Both the position numbers and the translations under genes were made by a program. The notes below the pieces were generated by a model, which saw only the letters and a list, made by a program, of their open reading frames with translations, was not told the origin of the DNA and did no database searches. A stretch of 64,000 nt of DNA from UBA5420 sp964485345 (lineage in GTDB: Bacteria > Bacillota > Limnochordia > Darwinibacteriales > Darwinibacteriaceae), in NCBI GenBank assembly GCA_964485345.1, contig CAZAJB010000003.1, positions 14,281 to 78,280 of the forward strand, written 5' to 3'. How positions within the stretch are numbered: position 1 is the first letter of the stretch; each line of letters begins with the position of its first letter. This document shows, piece after piece, positions 24,933 to 32,565 of the stretch.

Positions 24933-25601
24933 ATGGTGCTACTAGGATCCAGGCTACGGCAGAGGCGCAGACAGATGCAAATGCGCCAAGGAGATGTTGC
25001 AAGCGCAGAGTCAGCGAGTTTCTTGAGCAAAGTAGAAAACGGGGTGGCCCAGCCTTCCCTGAGCAGCCTTCGGGACTGGTCTGAAAAACTTGAAACCACA
25101 GCAAGTGATCTCTTAGGCGAACATCTGATTCTGGAGGCCGCTAAGCAAAGCCTCCTTCTGACAAAAAAATGTCATCGTTATCTTGAACACCTGCGTCCTT
25201 CACCAACTACCTATTTCCTTAAGGAGTTGAGTGCCAGCGCCACGGCACTCAGCATCTCTGTTCCAGATCCTCCTTGCGATCCTGAACTGCAGCATCTTAC
25301 CGCTAAGGTACTTCTGCACCGGGGGATGGTTCAGGAGGCCAAGGATATGGCAGAACGCTCCCTCCCCTTCACCTTTGCACCACTTTTGCGTATTCATCAT
25401 CTCTTTCTATTATGCCAGATCTACCGCGAACTAGCCGAAACGTCAGGAGAGGAGGAGGTTAAGGACGAAGTACGAGCGGCTCTCTTGGAACTGGATCATC
25501 ACGAACTCCTCCACAAACTACCAGATGCAGAGGCCCTCAGCGCAAATGATCTAGACCTCTTAACTGTTAGCGCATTAATCCAAAGCCGCCATTACCTATA
25601 G
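24933..25601 (+). CDS. XRE-family helix-turn-helix regulator with helical repeat domain
   Basis: A 222-aa protein. An N-terminal XRE/Cro helix-turn-helix (about residues 4-60; LRQRRRQMQMRQGDVA and FLSKVENGVAQPSLSSL) is followed by an all-helical region that resembles TPR repeats, as in peptide-responsive or Rgg-like regulators. The start at 24933 follows AGGGGGTTGGGG. It is divergent from the ndoAI-ndoA operon and ends at the bidirectional terminator at 25613. No effector domain is evident; target genes are unknown. Confidence 0.82.
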   Translation: MVLLGSRLRQRRRQMQMRQGDVASAESASFLSKVENGVAQPSLSSLRDWSEKLETTASDLLGEHLILEAAKQSLLLTKKCHRYLEHLRPSPTTYFLKELSASATALSISVPDPPCDPELQHLTAKVLLHRGMVQEAKDMAERSLPFTFAPLLRIHHLFLLCQIYRELAETSGEEEVKDEVRAALLELDHHELLHKLPDAEALSANDLDLLTVSALIQSRHYL

Positions 25602-25612
25602 AACTAGGCAAG

Positions 25613-25641
25613 AAAAAACCACCCGAGAGACCCGGGTGGTT
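25613..25641. terminator. bidirectional terminator between convergent genes
   Basis: AACCACCCG (25617-25625) pairs with CGGGTGGTT (25633-25641). On the minus strand it is followed by TTTTTT, ending the barrel gene; on the plus strand by TTGTGTTT, ending the XRE gene. Confidence 0.85.
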
Positions 25642-25658
25642 TGTGTTTGCGTTGAGTT

Positions 25659-26963
25659 CTAGAAAGGAACTTCTACAGAAAGCTTCAGCAAGCTGGTTGG
25701 AGCATCCTTGATGAACTCTCTTTGAGCTTCAAATTTCAGCTCTGTCGTGCTGGCACCAATCTTATAGTTAGCCTTCAGGTTAACGGTAGGTGTTCCAACT
25801 TTGGTGTCTGTGTTGTACTCATATTTAACCAACGGAATGACCGTCAACTTATCGAAAGGCACGATGTGTCCGAGGACACTGGCGGCTACGTCTTTTTCGC
25901 TATTGAAGCTTGCTGCACCCTTTACCCAAACCATGTCTTCAACAACAGGGCTGGTAACGTCGGCGTATACGTTGTCAAACTTAAAGTTCTTAAGATCTAC
26001 GCCCGCACCAAATGCTGGAGCAGTGTTGTTGAACCAATGGTCCTTGTGGAACAGATTTTTATAGGCCAAAGCATCACTCATGCGATACTTAGCACCCAAG
26101 GTCAATGTGTTGCTATTGTCTTGTTCTTCATCGCCTTCGATAGTAAACGAACTAGAAGCACTCACCTGGAATACATCTTCGCTATAGGTTGCTCCAGCAG
26201 CGAGAACTGTTGCAAATGGTGTTACGCCATCGCCAGCCCAGTTGGCATTAGCATGTTCTACACTAGCATTCACGTTCAACTCATCCGTGATATCACTCTC
26301 TGCACCTAGTGCAAGTGCAAAGCCGAGTTCTTCAGCTAAGGTTACACCAGCGCCAGCTTCAAGAGTAACATCAATGTCACCGGTAGCAATAGTTGTCTCG
26401 GCACCAGCAGCAATCACGTTCTTAGCATCTTCTTTATCGGCCCAATCGCGTAGGTATCCTAGGCTTACATCGAACCCTTCGAGCGCTTTAACATCAACAA
26501 ATGCACGCATGCTAGAAGGAGCCGTTAGGTCAACTGTAACTGTACCCAGATCCATGACAGGAACTGCAAGACGTGCACGCATTGTACCTGCAGCTGCGGT
26601 CTTGCCAGCAGAAACCATGCCAAAATGGGTGGATTTTGCGGTTAACTCTTGTTTATTACCCCAAACCCAAATATCAAAGTAATTGTCATACAAGCCGAGC
26701 TTGTATTTGCCTAGTTCGAACTCACTGTCAACAAGGTTAATTCCACCGGTGAAATCCCAGTTGACTACTTCGTCTGTTTCGCTCTTGTTAGAAGCACCGA
26801 TTGTAAACGAGATACCTGGTGTCAACGTATAGTCTTCGGTGAAAACTCTAAAGCTATCCATTTCTGCAGTAGCGGTGAATTTACCACTAAGACTAACTGA
26901 TGCCATTGCACTGCTGGCAAAGGCGATAACGAGTACTAGGGTAATTACTAATACTTTTTTCAT
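25659..26963 (-). CDS. predicted outer-membrane beta-barrel protein (paralogue A)
   Basis: A 434-aa secreted protein: a classical signal peptide (MKKVLVITLVLVIAFA, cut near AMA-S) and then a body of alternating hydrophobic and polar strands, with few cysteines and no transmembrane helix. The C-terminus ends LSVEVPF; a final Phe after alternating residues is the BAM recognition signal of outer-membrane barrels. I recognise no precise family. The protein at 27366 is similar in length, signal peptide style and strand pattern, so the two look like tandem paralogues. The start follows GAGGGGG. A porin-like role is inference. Confidence 0.7.
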   Translation of the reverse strand: MKKVLVITLVLVIAFASSAMASVSLSGKFTATAEMDSFRVFTEDYTLTPGISFTIGASNKSETDEVVNWDFTGGINLVDSEFELGKYKLGLYDNYFDIWVWGNKQELTAKSTHFGMVSAGKTAAAGTMRARLAVPVMDLGTVTVDLTAPSSMRAFVDVKALEGFDVSLGYLRDWADKEDAKNVIAAGAETTIATGDIDVTLEAGAGVTLAEELGFALALGAESDITDELNVNASVEHANANWAGDGVTPFATVLAAGATYSEDVFQVSASSSFTIEGDEEQDNSNTLTLGAKYRMSDALAYKNLFHKDHWFNNTAPAFGAGVDLKNFKFDNVYADVTSPVVEDMVWVKGAASFNSEKDVAASVLGHIVPFDKLTVIPLVKYEYNTDTKVGTPTVNLKANYKIGASTTELKFEAQREFIKDAPTSLLKLSVEVPF

Positions 26964-27029
26964 TATTTTTCCCCCTCAGTTTTTGGAAAATCTTTCTTTG
27001 CGTATATCTACATTACCACTTGGATGTCC

Positions 27030-27060
27030 GGGGAAAAGTCTCCATGTTTCCTTTTACCCC
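27030..27060 (-). ncRNA. leader hairpin with conserved 12-nt loop (copy A)
   Basis: GGGG-T-AAAAG pairs with CTTTT-CCCC around the loop GAAACATGGAGA (27039-27050). The same loop, closed by the same AG/CT pairs but on a different stem, is found at 28736-28759, at nearly the same distance (73 versus 75 bases) from the start codon. Confidence 0.5.
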
Positions 27061-27095
27061 TTCTGTTCCGTCGGCAATGTCTTTATCTTCTGCTT

Positions 27096-27139
27096 GGTTA
27101 CTGGATACTGAGTGGGCACCTCCTTCCTTTACCAGTACC
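27096..27139 (-). ncRNA. upstream leader hairpin (copy A)
   Basis: GGTACTGG (27132-27139) pairs with CCAGTAACC (27096-27104) with one bulged A. The enclosed stretch begins TAAA and contains AGGAGGTG followed by CCC. The leader of barrel gene B has the same order of elements at 28810-28862. Confidence 0.42.
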
Positions 27140-27195
27140 TTCGAGAAGCATAAAGCCTAGTCCTATAGCATTATTTGACGCGAATCCCATAAATC

Positions 27196-27223
27196 CTTCC
27201 ATCATCAAAAGTTTTTTTCCTGC
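27196..27223 (-). promoter_or_regulatory. possible sigma-H-like promoter of barrel gene A
   Basis: GCAGGAAAA (27215-27223), 12 bases, ATGGAAG (27196-27202) on the minus strand. The -10 lacks the final T of the consensus, so this is weaker than the other cases. Confidence 0.3.
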
Positions 27224-27299
27224 TACCCCCATATAATCCAGATTAAGCTATTTATTCTATATGTATGCCCTGATCCCTGCATCTTTTCACGGAAACGCG

Positions 27300-27330
27300 A
27301 AAAATGGCTCCTCAGAAGGGAGGAGCCATT
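27300..27330 (-). terminator. terminator after barrel gene B
   Basis: AATGGCTCCT (27303-27312) pairs with AGGAGCCATT (27321-27330) and is followed by TTTTT on the minus strand, about 35 bases after the stop codon. Confidence 0.88.
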
Positions 27331-27365
27331 CTCACTACTATCTAAACGACAGAATTAAGCTTAGA

Positions 27366-28664
27366 CTAGAACTCAACTTTCATGCCAGCGTTGAAAGTGG
27401 TGCCTGCATGACGTGCGTGCTCGATACCGAGGTTTACGCCGTTTGGTGCAGCAAACTCAGCACCAACTTTGTAACCAAGGGAGTCAAGATTCAGTTCCGA
27501 AGCAGATACTTCAGCGCTGAGCTCAAGTCCGTCGATGGCGGGCACAAGACCAAGCGTTGTGCTAGCACCAACGGTGTGCACGAGGGTTCTTGCTTCGCCA
27601 CCAGTCCATTTACCTTCGTACTTTGCATCCACGGCGAGACCTTCCATCACATCAAACTCGCGACCTACACCAAAGGTTGTGGTCTTGGTTGCAATGGCGC
27701 TCACGGCCGGTACATCAAGGACGGTTTCTACATTGAACTGAAAACCTTCGTATTCGGTGCCAGCACCAATGCTTGCTTCAGCAAACATTTGGTCATAGGC
27801 AGCGTTCATGTTGATACCCTGTTGCTCGGTTTCAAAACCTACAAACAAACCAGAGTCTTTTGCCCGTGCCAAGTGTACCCAGTCATGTTCTGCGTTTTCC
27901 TTCTTCGTCTTGGCAGCAACATAGCGTGGTTCAAATTCTTCGGTGATGTGTTTGTAACCAGCAACTACATTTGTGCCTTCGGCGATTGCATAGTCAGCCT
28001 TCAAGGTCCACAAATTGTCCATGTTCAGATCAAAACCATCAACGTGATCGATAGCTACGTTACCAGCAACCATCAAACCTTCGATAGGAGCTGCACTTGC
28101 ATCCAGTTGCAGACGGAGAATCTCATTGTCGCTAATAATCGAAGCGCCAAGATTCACGTCATCAACCACATACAGGTCAGAACGGAGACCCAAGACATGT
28201 CCTTGCGGGCCTTCTAAGGCATAGAAGCCGCCAAGCCCAACAACGTCGAGATCTACACCACTGATGCTGATACCACTACGATCTTTCAAGCTCGCATATG
28301 GGCTGTAACCAATGTCCAGTGTACCAAAGCGAGTTGTTGCTTCAGGACCACCATACCAGAAAGGTCCATCAGCTTCAATAAATGCCTGCTTCAATGTGAT
28401 TTCGCCTAGAGAGAGCTCTGTAGGCATTAGGTCTTTGTCTTCTCTTTCCAAACCAAGCTCTACGCCGGCGCGAACTCGATCTTCGGCAGCGCTGAGACCA
28501 AGATTTAGCGAGAGTTCCGAACCAGGAACTACTTCCAAACTTTCTCCGTTTTTGTTCACAGTAATCTCTGTCTCAATTGCACCGCTCAAATCTAGACCTG
28601 CAGCCGATACAGGGGCCACAGCAACTAAGGCGATGACTAAGGACAAAACAATAAGTCTTTTCAT
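27366..28664 (-). CDS. predicted outer-membrane beta-barrel protein (paralogue B)
   Basis: A 432-aa exported protein: signal peptide (MKRLIVLSLVIALVAVAPVSA, cut after VSA), then a beta-rich body with alternating strands (for example LSLNLGLSAAEDRVRAGVEL) and an ending MKVEF with terminal Phe, as in BAM-inserted barrels. The start at 28664 has GGGG eight bases upstream; an in-frame extension from 28755 would begin at the ATG in the conserved leader hairpin and lacks a signal peptide. It follows the malK-like gene and precedes its paralogue A. Function unknown; porin-like is the best guess. Confidence 0.7.
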   Translation of the reverse strand: MKRLIVLSLVIALVAVAPVSAAGLDLSGAIETEITVNKNGESLEVVPGSELSLNLGLSAAEDRVRAGVELGLEREDKDLMPTELSLGEITLKQAFIEADGPFWYGGPEATTRFGTLDIGYSPYASLKDRSGISISGVDLDVVGLGGFYALEGPQGHVLGLRSDLYVVDDVNLGASIISDNEILRLQLDASAAPIEGLMVAGNVAIDHVDGFDLNMDNLWTLKADYAIAEGTNVVAGYKHITEEFEPRYVAAKTKKENAEHDWVHLARAKDSGLFVGFETEQQGINMNAAYDQMFAEASIGAGTEYEGFQFNVETVLDVPAVSAIATKTTTFGVGREFDVMEGLAVDAKYEGKWTGGEARTLVHTVGASTTLGLVPAIDGLELSAEVSASELNLDSLGYKVGAEFAAPNGVNLGIEHARHAGTTFNAGMKVEF

Positions 28665-28735
28665 ATTCGTATCCCCTTTTTGTGTTTTGCTTCTTTTAGC
28701 GCACCCAGTCCGTATCGCAAAAGGAGAATGATTCA

Positions 28736-28759
28736 GGCGAGTCTCCATGTTTCCTCTCC
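28736..28759 (-). ncRNA. leader hairpin with conserved 12-nt loop (copy B)
   Basis: GG-A-GAG pairs with CTC-G-CC around GAAACATGGAGA (28742-28753). Only the closing AG/CT is shared with copy A; the rest of the stem changes on both sides together. The loop also holds AGGA, spacer and ATG, so a leader-peptide start is an alternative reading. Confidence 0.48.
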
Positions 28760-28809
28760 GTCTTCCTCCGTATATATGTGGAATGAATACACTAAAAATC
28801 ACTTCACTT

Positions 28810-28862
28810 GATCTCCGTAGCTCAAGGGGTACACCTCCTCTATTGAGAGATTTACCGAGACC
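28810..28862 (-). ncRNA. upstream leader hairpin (copy B)
   Basis: GGTCTC-G-GT (28854-28862) pairs with AC-G-GAGATC (28810-28818) apart from one G-G mismatch and one G-T pair. The enclosed stretch starts AAA and contains AGGAGGTG, then CCCC, as in copy A. Confidence 0.42.
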
Positions 28863-28871
28863 AAGCCCTGC

Positions 28872-28937
28872 ACGACCACGATCATACTAACATAAGTTAG
28901 CGAAGTCGCTGAGAATCTCCATCTCTATCGTGGTCGT
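28872..28937 (-). other. 66-base element closed by a perfect 11-bp stem
   Basis: ACGACCACGAT (28872-28882) and ATCGTGGTCGT (28927-28937) are exact complements. Between them lie CTAAC-ATAA-GTTAG (28887-28900), GCG-AAGT-CGC (28900-28909) and GAGA-TCTC (28911-28925). A cruciform/junction-type RNA or a mobile palindromic remnant are both possible. Confidence 0.45.
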
Positions 28938-29027
28938 ACGCCTAGGTATTTCGCCCTTGAGGTGGCTATTCCTCCTGCTAGAGGCCTTGTAAGTACTTCC
29001 AAGTACGCCAACAATCGCCATCTGGGT

Positions 29028-29059
29028 AAAAAAGAGGGTCCCACTAATGTGGAACCCTC
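29028..29059 (-). terminator. terminator after the malK-like gene
   Basis: GAGGGT-C-CCAC (29034-29044) pairs with GTGG-A-ACCCTC (29049-29059) with one mismatch, followed by TCTTTTTT on the minus strand. Confidence 0.85.
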
Positions 29060-29072
29060 GCCTACTCCGTCC

Positions 29073-30182
29073 TTACCGAATGACTTCTTCGGTGTCCTTA
29101 TCAAAGAGATGAATCTTACCCATGTTAAGGCCCACCTTGAGTTTGTTGCCGTCCTGTGCCGTAGTGGTAGCATCAAGACGAGCAATAAATGTGTTATCTC
29201 CAGTGGAGAAGTAAACATAGACTTCGGCACCCATGGGCTCCGTTACGTCAACGAGTGCTTCCATAAGGGAGAATCTGGGATCATCACCGATGATCTTGGC
29301 GTCTTCAATATCCTCGGGGCGAATCCCCAAAATCACATGTTTGCCCGCGTAGTTGCCAATATTCTTGATGGAAGCAGCCTTTTCAGCTGGAATTTCCATT
29401 TTGAAGGTCTTGGCATCAATGGAGTACACGTCGCCCTCTTTCGTAAGTACTGCATCCAAGAAGTTCATAGCCGGACTACCAATGAAGCCCGCTACAAAGA
29501 CATTATTGGGGTGATTGTAAATCTCAAGTGGTGCACCAACTTGATAGATATGACCATCCTTCATAACTACAATGCGATCACCCATGGTCATGGCTTCAGT
29601 CTGGTCATGCGTTACGTAAATAATGGTTGTTTGAAGACGATTATGCAACTTGCTGAGCTCGGCCCTCATCTGTACCCTTAACTTGGCGTCAAGGTTGGAT
29701 AGAGGTTCGTCCATGAGGAATACCTTTGGTTCACGCACAATAGCTCGACCTACAGCTACACGTTGGCGTTGTCCGCCGGAAAGAGCCTTGGGCTTGCGGT
29801 CTAACAGGTTTTCAATACCAAGGAGCTTTGCTGCATCTTTGACCCTCTTGTCGATTTGGTCTTTGGGAAACTTCCGGAGTTTTAACCCAAAAGCCATGTT
29901 GTTGTACACATCCATATGTGGATACAAAGCATAGTTTTGGAAAACCATGGCAATATCTCTATCTTTCGGCGGTACATCGTTTACAACCCGATCCCCAATG
30001 GAAATCTGTCCCGATGTAATCTCCTCAAGACCTGCCACCATTCTAAGTGTGGTGGATTTCCCGCACCCTGATGGTCCAACCAATACGATAAACTCTTTGT
30101 CCTCAATGTCTAAACTAATATTGTCAACAGCAGTCACATTACCAAACCGTTTGGTAATGTCTTTTAAAAGAACTTGTGCCAC
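29073..30182 (-). CDS. carbohydrate ABC transporter ATPase (MalK/UgpC/MsmX family)
   Basis: A 369-aa nucleotide-binding subunit that powers CUT1-type sugar importers. Walker A GPSGCGKST lies at 36-44, the Q-loop in MVFQNYALYPHM, signature LSGGQRQRVAVGRA, Walker B VFLMDEPLSNLDAKLR and the H-loop YVTHDQ. The C-terminal TOBE/regulatory domain follows, with GIRPED. No permease or binding-protein genes are adjacent, so it is probably an MsmX-like ATPase shared by several transporters. It starts with GTG behind GAGGAGAGGAG and has its own promoter and terminator. Confidence 0.95.
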   Translation of the reverse strand: MAQVLLKDITKRFGNVTAVDNISLDIEDKEFIVLVGPSGCGKSTTLRMVAGLEEITSGQISIGDRVVNDVPPKDRDIAMVFQNYALYPHMDVYNNMAFGLKLRKFPKDQIDKRVKDAAKLLGIENLLDRKPKALSGGQRQRVAVGRAIVREPKVFLMDEPLSNLDAKLRVQMRAELSKLHNRLQTTIIYVTHDQTEAMTMGDRIVVMKDGHIYQVGAPLEIYNHPNNVFVAGFIGSPAMNFLDAVLTKEGDVYSIDAKTFKMEIPAEKAASIKNIGNYAGKHVILGIRPEDIEDAKIIGDDPRFSLMEALVDVTEPMGAEVYVYFSTGDNTFIARLDATTTAQDGNKLKVGLNMGKIHLFDKDTEEVIR

Positions 30183-30277
30183 AAAAAATCTCCTCTCCTC
30201 TATTAAGTAGGATATTTTAAATATGTCTGGGAGCCCGCAAATGAGTGTTCACCCAAAACATATTAAATTACAATCTC

Positions 30278-30306
30278 ATAATATCACAGATCATGATCAA
30301 TGGCAA
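30278..30306 (-). promoter_or_regulatory. sigma-A promoter of the malK-like gene
   Basis: TTGCCA (30301-30306), 17 bases, TATTAT (30278-30283) on the minus strand. The spacer contains the palindrome GATCATGATC, a possible operator. About 95 bases of leader precede the start codon. Confidence 0.7.
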
Positions 30307-30374
30307 AATAAACTTGTATAATTTTTCAAGAAAAAACGAAAGGAAATATTCATAGGCAAAAAACATCGCGTCAT

Positions 30375-31181
30375 CTAGCCTAAAGCGAATTCGGCAATGG
30401 CTTGAGCGACTCCATTGTCTTGGTTCGTAGCGACAACATGCTGGGCCAACGCCTGGATCTCTCGAGCAGCATTCGCCACCGCCACACCGACTCCAGCCAT
30501 TTCAATCATTGTCAGATCGTTTTGACTGTCTCCTATAGCCATGACTTCGTGGGCTCCGATACCCAAGGATTGTGCCAGCCATAGTAGTGCATTCCCTTTA
30601 TGGGCCTGGGCATTGGTGATTTCAATATATCTTGGCCTCGAGCGTACCAGATGCACATTTTCACCCACTAACGGGCGCAACTCTTCGATCCTCTCCATAG
30701 TCTCGGAGGGCTCGCCAATGATCATCAGTTTGGACAATCTCTTATTGCCGTCCTCGATGAATTCCAGCAAGCTTCCGACAGGCGTCACGCCTACCCGCAC
30801 GCGGTCGGCATAATCCTGAGCTTCTTTGTTCAAGGTGGAGACATAAAGTTCGTCATCAAAATAGGCGTTAATGGTCCAGCCCCGCCTTTGTCCATGCTCC
30901 ACAATGACCTGGGATATCTCTGCTGATAAGGGCTGCTCATAAAGGATTTCCCCAGACAAGCGTCTAATCATGGCCCCATTGTAGCAAATGAGAGGTACCT
31001 CTGCTCCTAGACCAAGGGACTTGGCAAAAGGTGCAGTCGCTTGAAACATACGTCCTGTGGCAATCGTAAAGAGTATGCCTGCCTCAATCGCCTGGCAAAT
31101 TGCCTCTTTGTTTTTGGTAGTCAACTGAGCATTGCGGTCCAATAAGGTGTCGTCTAAATCCGATGCAATCAACTTGATCAT
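30375..31181 (-). CDS. Cof-type HAD-superfamily phosphatase
   Basis: A 268-aa haloacid-dehalogenase hydrolase of the Cof/YidA subfamily (cap type IIB), which removes phosphate from sugar phosphates, nucleotides or cofactor intermediates. The nucleophile motif is DLDDTL at residues 6-11, motif II is IATGR, and the acidic motif IV is AIGDSQND. The start MIKLIASD at 31181 follows GGGG. It lies upstream of the malK-like gene on the same strand, but with a separate promoter between. The substrate is unknown. Confidence 0.9.
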   Translation of the reverse strand: MIKLIASDLDDTLLDRNAQLTTKNKEAICQAIEAGILFTIATGRMFQATAPFAKSLGLGAEVPLICYNGAMIRRLSGEILYEQPLSAEISQVIVEHGQRRGWTINAYFDDELYVSTLNKEAQDYADRVRVGVTPVGSLLEFIEDGNKRLSKLMIIGEPSETMERIEELRPLVGENVHLVRSRPRYIEITNAQAHKGNALLWLAQSLGIGAHEVMAIGDSQNDLTMIEMAGVGVAVANAAREIQALAQHVVATNQDNGVAQAIAEFALG

Positions 31182-31204
31182 AGTAAACCCCATTTCTACA
31201 TAGG

Positions 31205-31228
31205 AAAAGAGATGGCATCACCATCTCT
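31205..31228 (-). terminator. terminator after the DUF4097 gene
   Basis: AGAGATGG (31208-31215) pairs with CCATCTCT (31221-31228) and is followed by TTTTCC on the minus strand. A T-run also follows about ten bases beyond on the plus strand, but no gene converges from that side. Confidence 0.7.
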
Positions 31229-31300
31229 CGTGCCCTTTTTTCGCCATATCTTCGGTCAATCCTGCCTGGAGACCACCCGCCCGGTTCGCCAGCTCCTCGT

Positions 31301-32437
31301 CTACACGTCTCTTCTAGACAGAGTGATTGAGCCTGAGGTCGACGAAGCCACCAAGTCCAGTTTATCCGCTTTGCTTGAGTAGTCAAGAGAGTGGCCTGCC
31401 AGCACCGAGCCACCACCCTGTCTGTCTTGGCGAGTTATCTCCAAGGCGTTGACTTCGGCGGAGATGCGCCCAACTATCGTCTGTAAATCGAGGGCAAGAC
31501 CTAAGTCCATCTGGGCAGGCAGACTCACTTTTATGGCACCATTCGTCGTACGTAGCCTGTAGCTTGTGACTCCTTGAACAGCAGAAACACGAACATTCAC
31601 TGAACCATTGGTCGTCAATAGATCCACATTGGCCGCGGACATTGAGACGCGATAAGAACCGTTACCTAGGCTATGGCGAACTAGATTCGCCTCCACCTCG
31701 TGCATTTCGCAGGAGCCATTGCCTCCCTCGCCTCTAATCGTGTGGGCTTTGACCGATTGCAGTTTCGTCGATCCGTTGACGTTTTCCACGCGTACACTGG
31801 TACCCTTGAGGTTTTCAACCAAGAGAGACCCATTTTGCGACTGTAACTCCACTTCGTACATACGGTTTTCTGGAACCATCAGGTGAAGCGAGATAGCGAG
31901 CTCGCTAAAGACGGGCACGGTCAGATGGAAGTCCTTGCGCTCTGCCCCATCTTCCCAAGCCAACTCAAAGAGCCTGCTTCTTAGGGCGTCCCGGTCGCCC
32001 CCGCGTAGTCTTTGAACCATGGTCAACTGGTAGGTGTCCTCGGACCAACCTACCAGCTTGAGGGAGCCGTTAGGATTATGGATCTTCACCGGAATTACCT
32101 CACCAGGACCTACCGTTCCCTTGGTTACACTCTTGAATTCATGGCTTTCTTCATATCCAAACAAGGGGAATCGGGCCAGAATTTTCGGTAGTTTGCTGAG
32201 TTTGTCCCCCACATTGTGTTCTAGGGATCGCGAAAACCGTTCCGTGGCCACCTCCACCTTGGCAGCGAAGTCCTCCCCGAGTTTTTCCATACGAACCCAA
32301 GGGTCTTCCTGGGATTCAGATTCAGACTCCGGAGTTTTCGAGCTATCACCAAGGGCTCTAAGCAGGGACTCTGCTTCCTCTGCAGTGATTTTTCCTTCCT
32401 CAAGCATCCGTAGTATCATGCGCTGTTCCTCATACAT
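31301..32437 (-). CDS. DUF4097-family beta-helical protein with N-terminal SHOCT-like helix (YvlB-like)
   Basis: A 378-aa protein with no signal peptide. The N-terminal motif RMILRMLEEGKITAEEAESLL is the SHOCT-like helix pair found in B. subtilis YvlB and LiaX. The C-terminal half has the DUF4097 'toastrack' pattern of short beta repeats, with recurring NGS/NGA (QNGSLLVENL, VNGSTKLQ, GNGSCEMHE, TTNGSVNVR). Such proteins take part in envelope-stress responses, often with PspC or LiaF-type partners, absent here. ATG at 32437 fits AGGAGG best. The nearby uvr genes match the yvl-uvr neighbourhood of B. subtilis. Confidence 0.85.
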   Translation of the reverse strand: MYEEQRMILRMLEEGKITAEEAESLLRALGDSSKTPESESESQEDPWVRMEKLGEDFAAKVEVATERFSRSLEHNVGDKLSKLPKILARFPLFGYEESHEFKSVTKGTVGPGEVIPVKIHNPNGSLKLVGWSEDTYQLTMVQRLRGGDRDALRSRLFELAWEDGAERKDFHLTVPVFSELAISLHLMVPENRMYEVELQSQNGSLLVENLKGTSVRVENVNGSTKLQSVKAHTIRGEGGNGSCEMHEVEANLVRHSLGNGSYRVSMSAANVDLLTTNGSVNVRVSAVQGVTSYRLRTTNGAIKVSLPAQMDLGLALDLQTIVGRISAEVNALEITRQDRQGGGSVLAGHSLDYSSKADKLDLVASSTSGSITLSRRDV

Positions 32438-32517
32438 CAAGATAACCTCCTCTTACCCTTTAGTATGGCACCGCAGCGCGAAAAATTCCCTTGCGTTATG
32501 GAACCCGCTTCGGCGGA

Positions 32518-32548
32518 CAAAAAAGCTCCGCCTAGGCACCGGAGCTTT
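32518..32548 (-). terminator. terminator after barrel gene C
   Basis: AAAGCTCCG (32522-32530) pairs with CGGAGCTTT (32540-32548), followed by TTTTTT on the minus strand, 18 bases beyond the stop. Confidence 0.87.
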
Positions 32549-32565
32549 GATCAGACATATGGGGC

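Larger units (their letters stand above)
26964..27299 (-). other. long structured leader of barrel gene A
   Basis: About 335 bases between the terminator of the upstream barrel gene and the start of barrel gene A, without a supported gene. Reading the minus strand it holds a possible sigma-H-like promoter (27196-27223), a hairpin with bulged 8-bp stem (27096-27139), a second hairpin with a 12-nt loop shared with the other barrel leader (27030-27060), and the Shine-Dalgarno. A 10-codon leader frame starting METFPR could begin at the ATG in the shared loop. Confidence 0.5.
28665..29027 (-). other. long structured leader of barrel gene B
   Basis: About 360 bases with no supported gene. In minus-strand order it contains a 66-base element closed by a perfect 11-bp stem (28872-28937) with internal small hairpins, a second hairpin (28810-28862), the loop-sharing hairpin (28736-28759) and the ribosome site. 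I see no strong promoter in it; TTGAGC (18 bases) TGATTT near 28790-28825 is weak. Confidence 0.5.

Noticed and set aside
25722..26309. Plus-strand open frame of 195 codons opposite barrel gene A
   Set aside because: Antisense shadow of the barrel gene; no ribosome site or domain.
27098..27232. 44-codon frame in leader A (MGVAGKKLLMM...)
   Set aside because: No ribosome site, and it runs through the conserved hairpin at 27096-27139. No counterpart in leader B.
27261..28217. Plus-strand open frame of 318 codons opposite barrel gene B
   Set aside because: It is the antisense shadow of the barrel gene, with no ribosome site, odd Cys/His-rich composition and no recognisable domain.
28872..28937. 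Junction-like element read as a tRNA gene
   Set aside because: The closing stem is 11 bp and no T-loop, D-loop or anticodon-arm consensus is present.
28925..29230. Minus-strand frame of 101 codons across the malK terminator
   Set aside because: It crosses a clear terminator and lies out of frame in the end of the malK-like gene.
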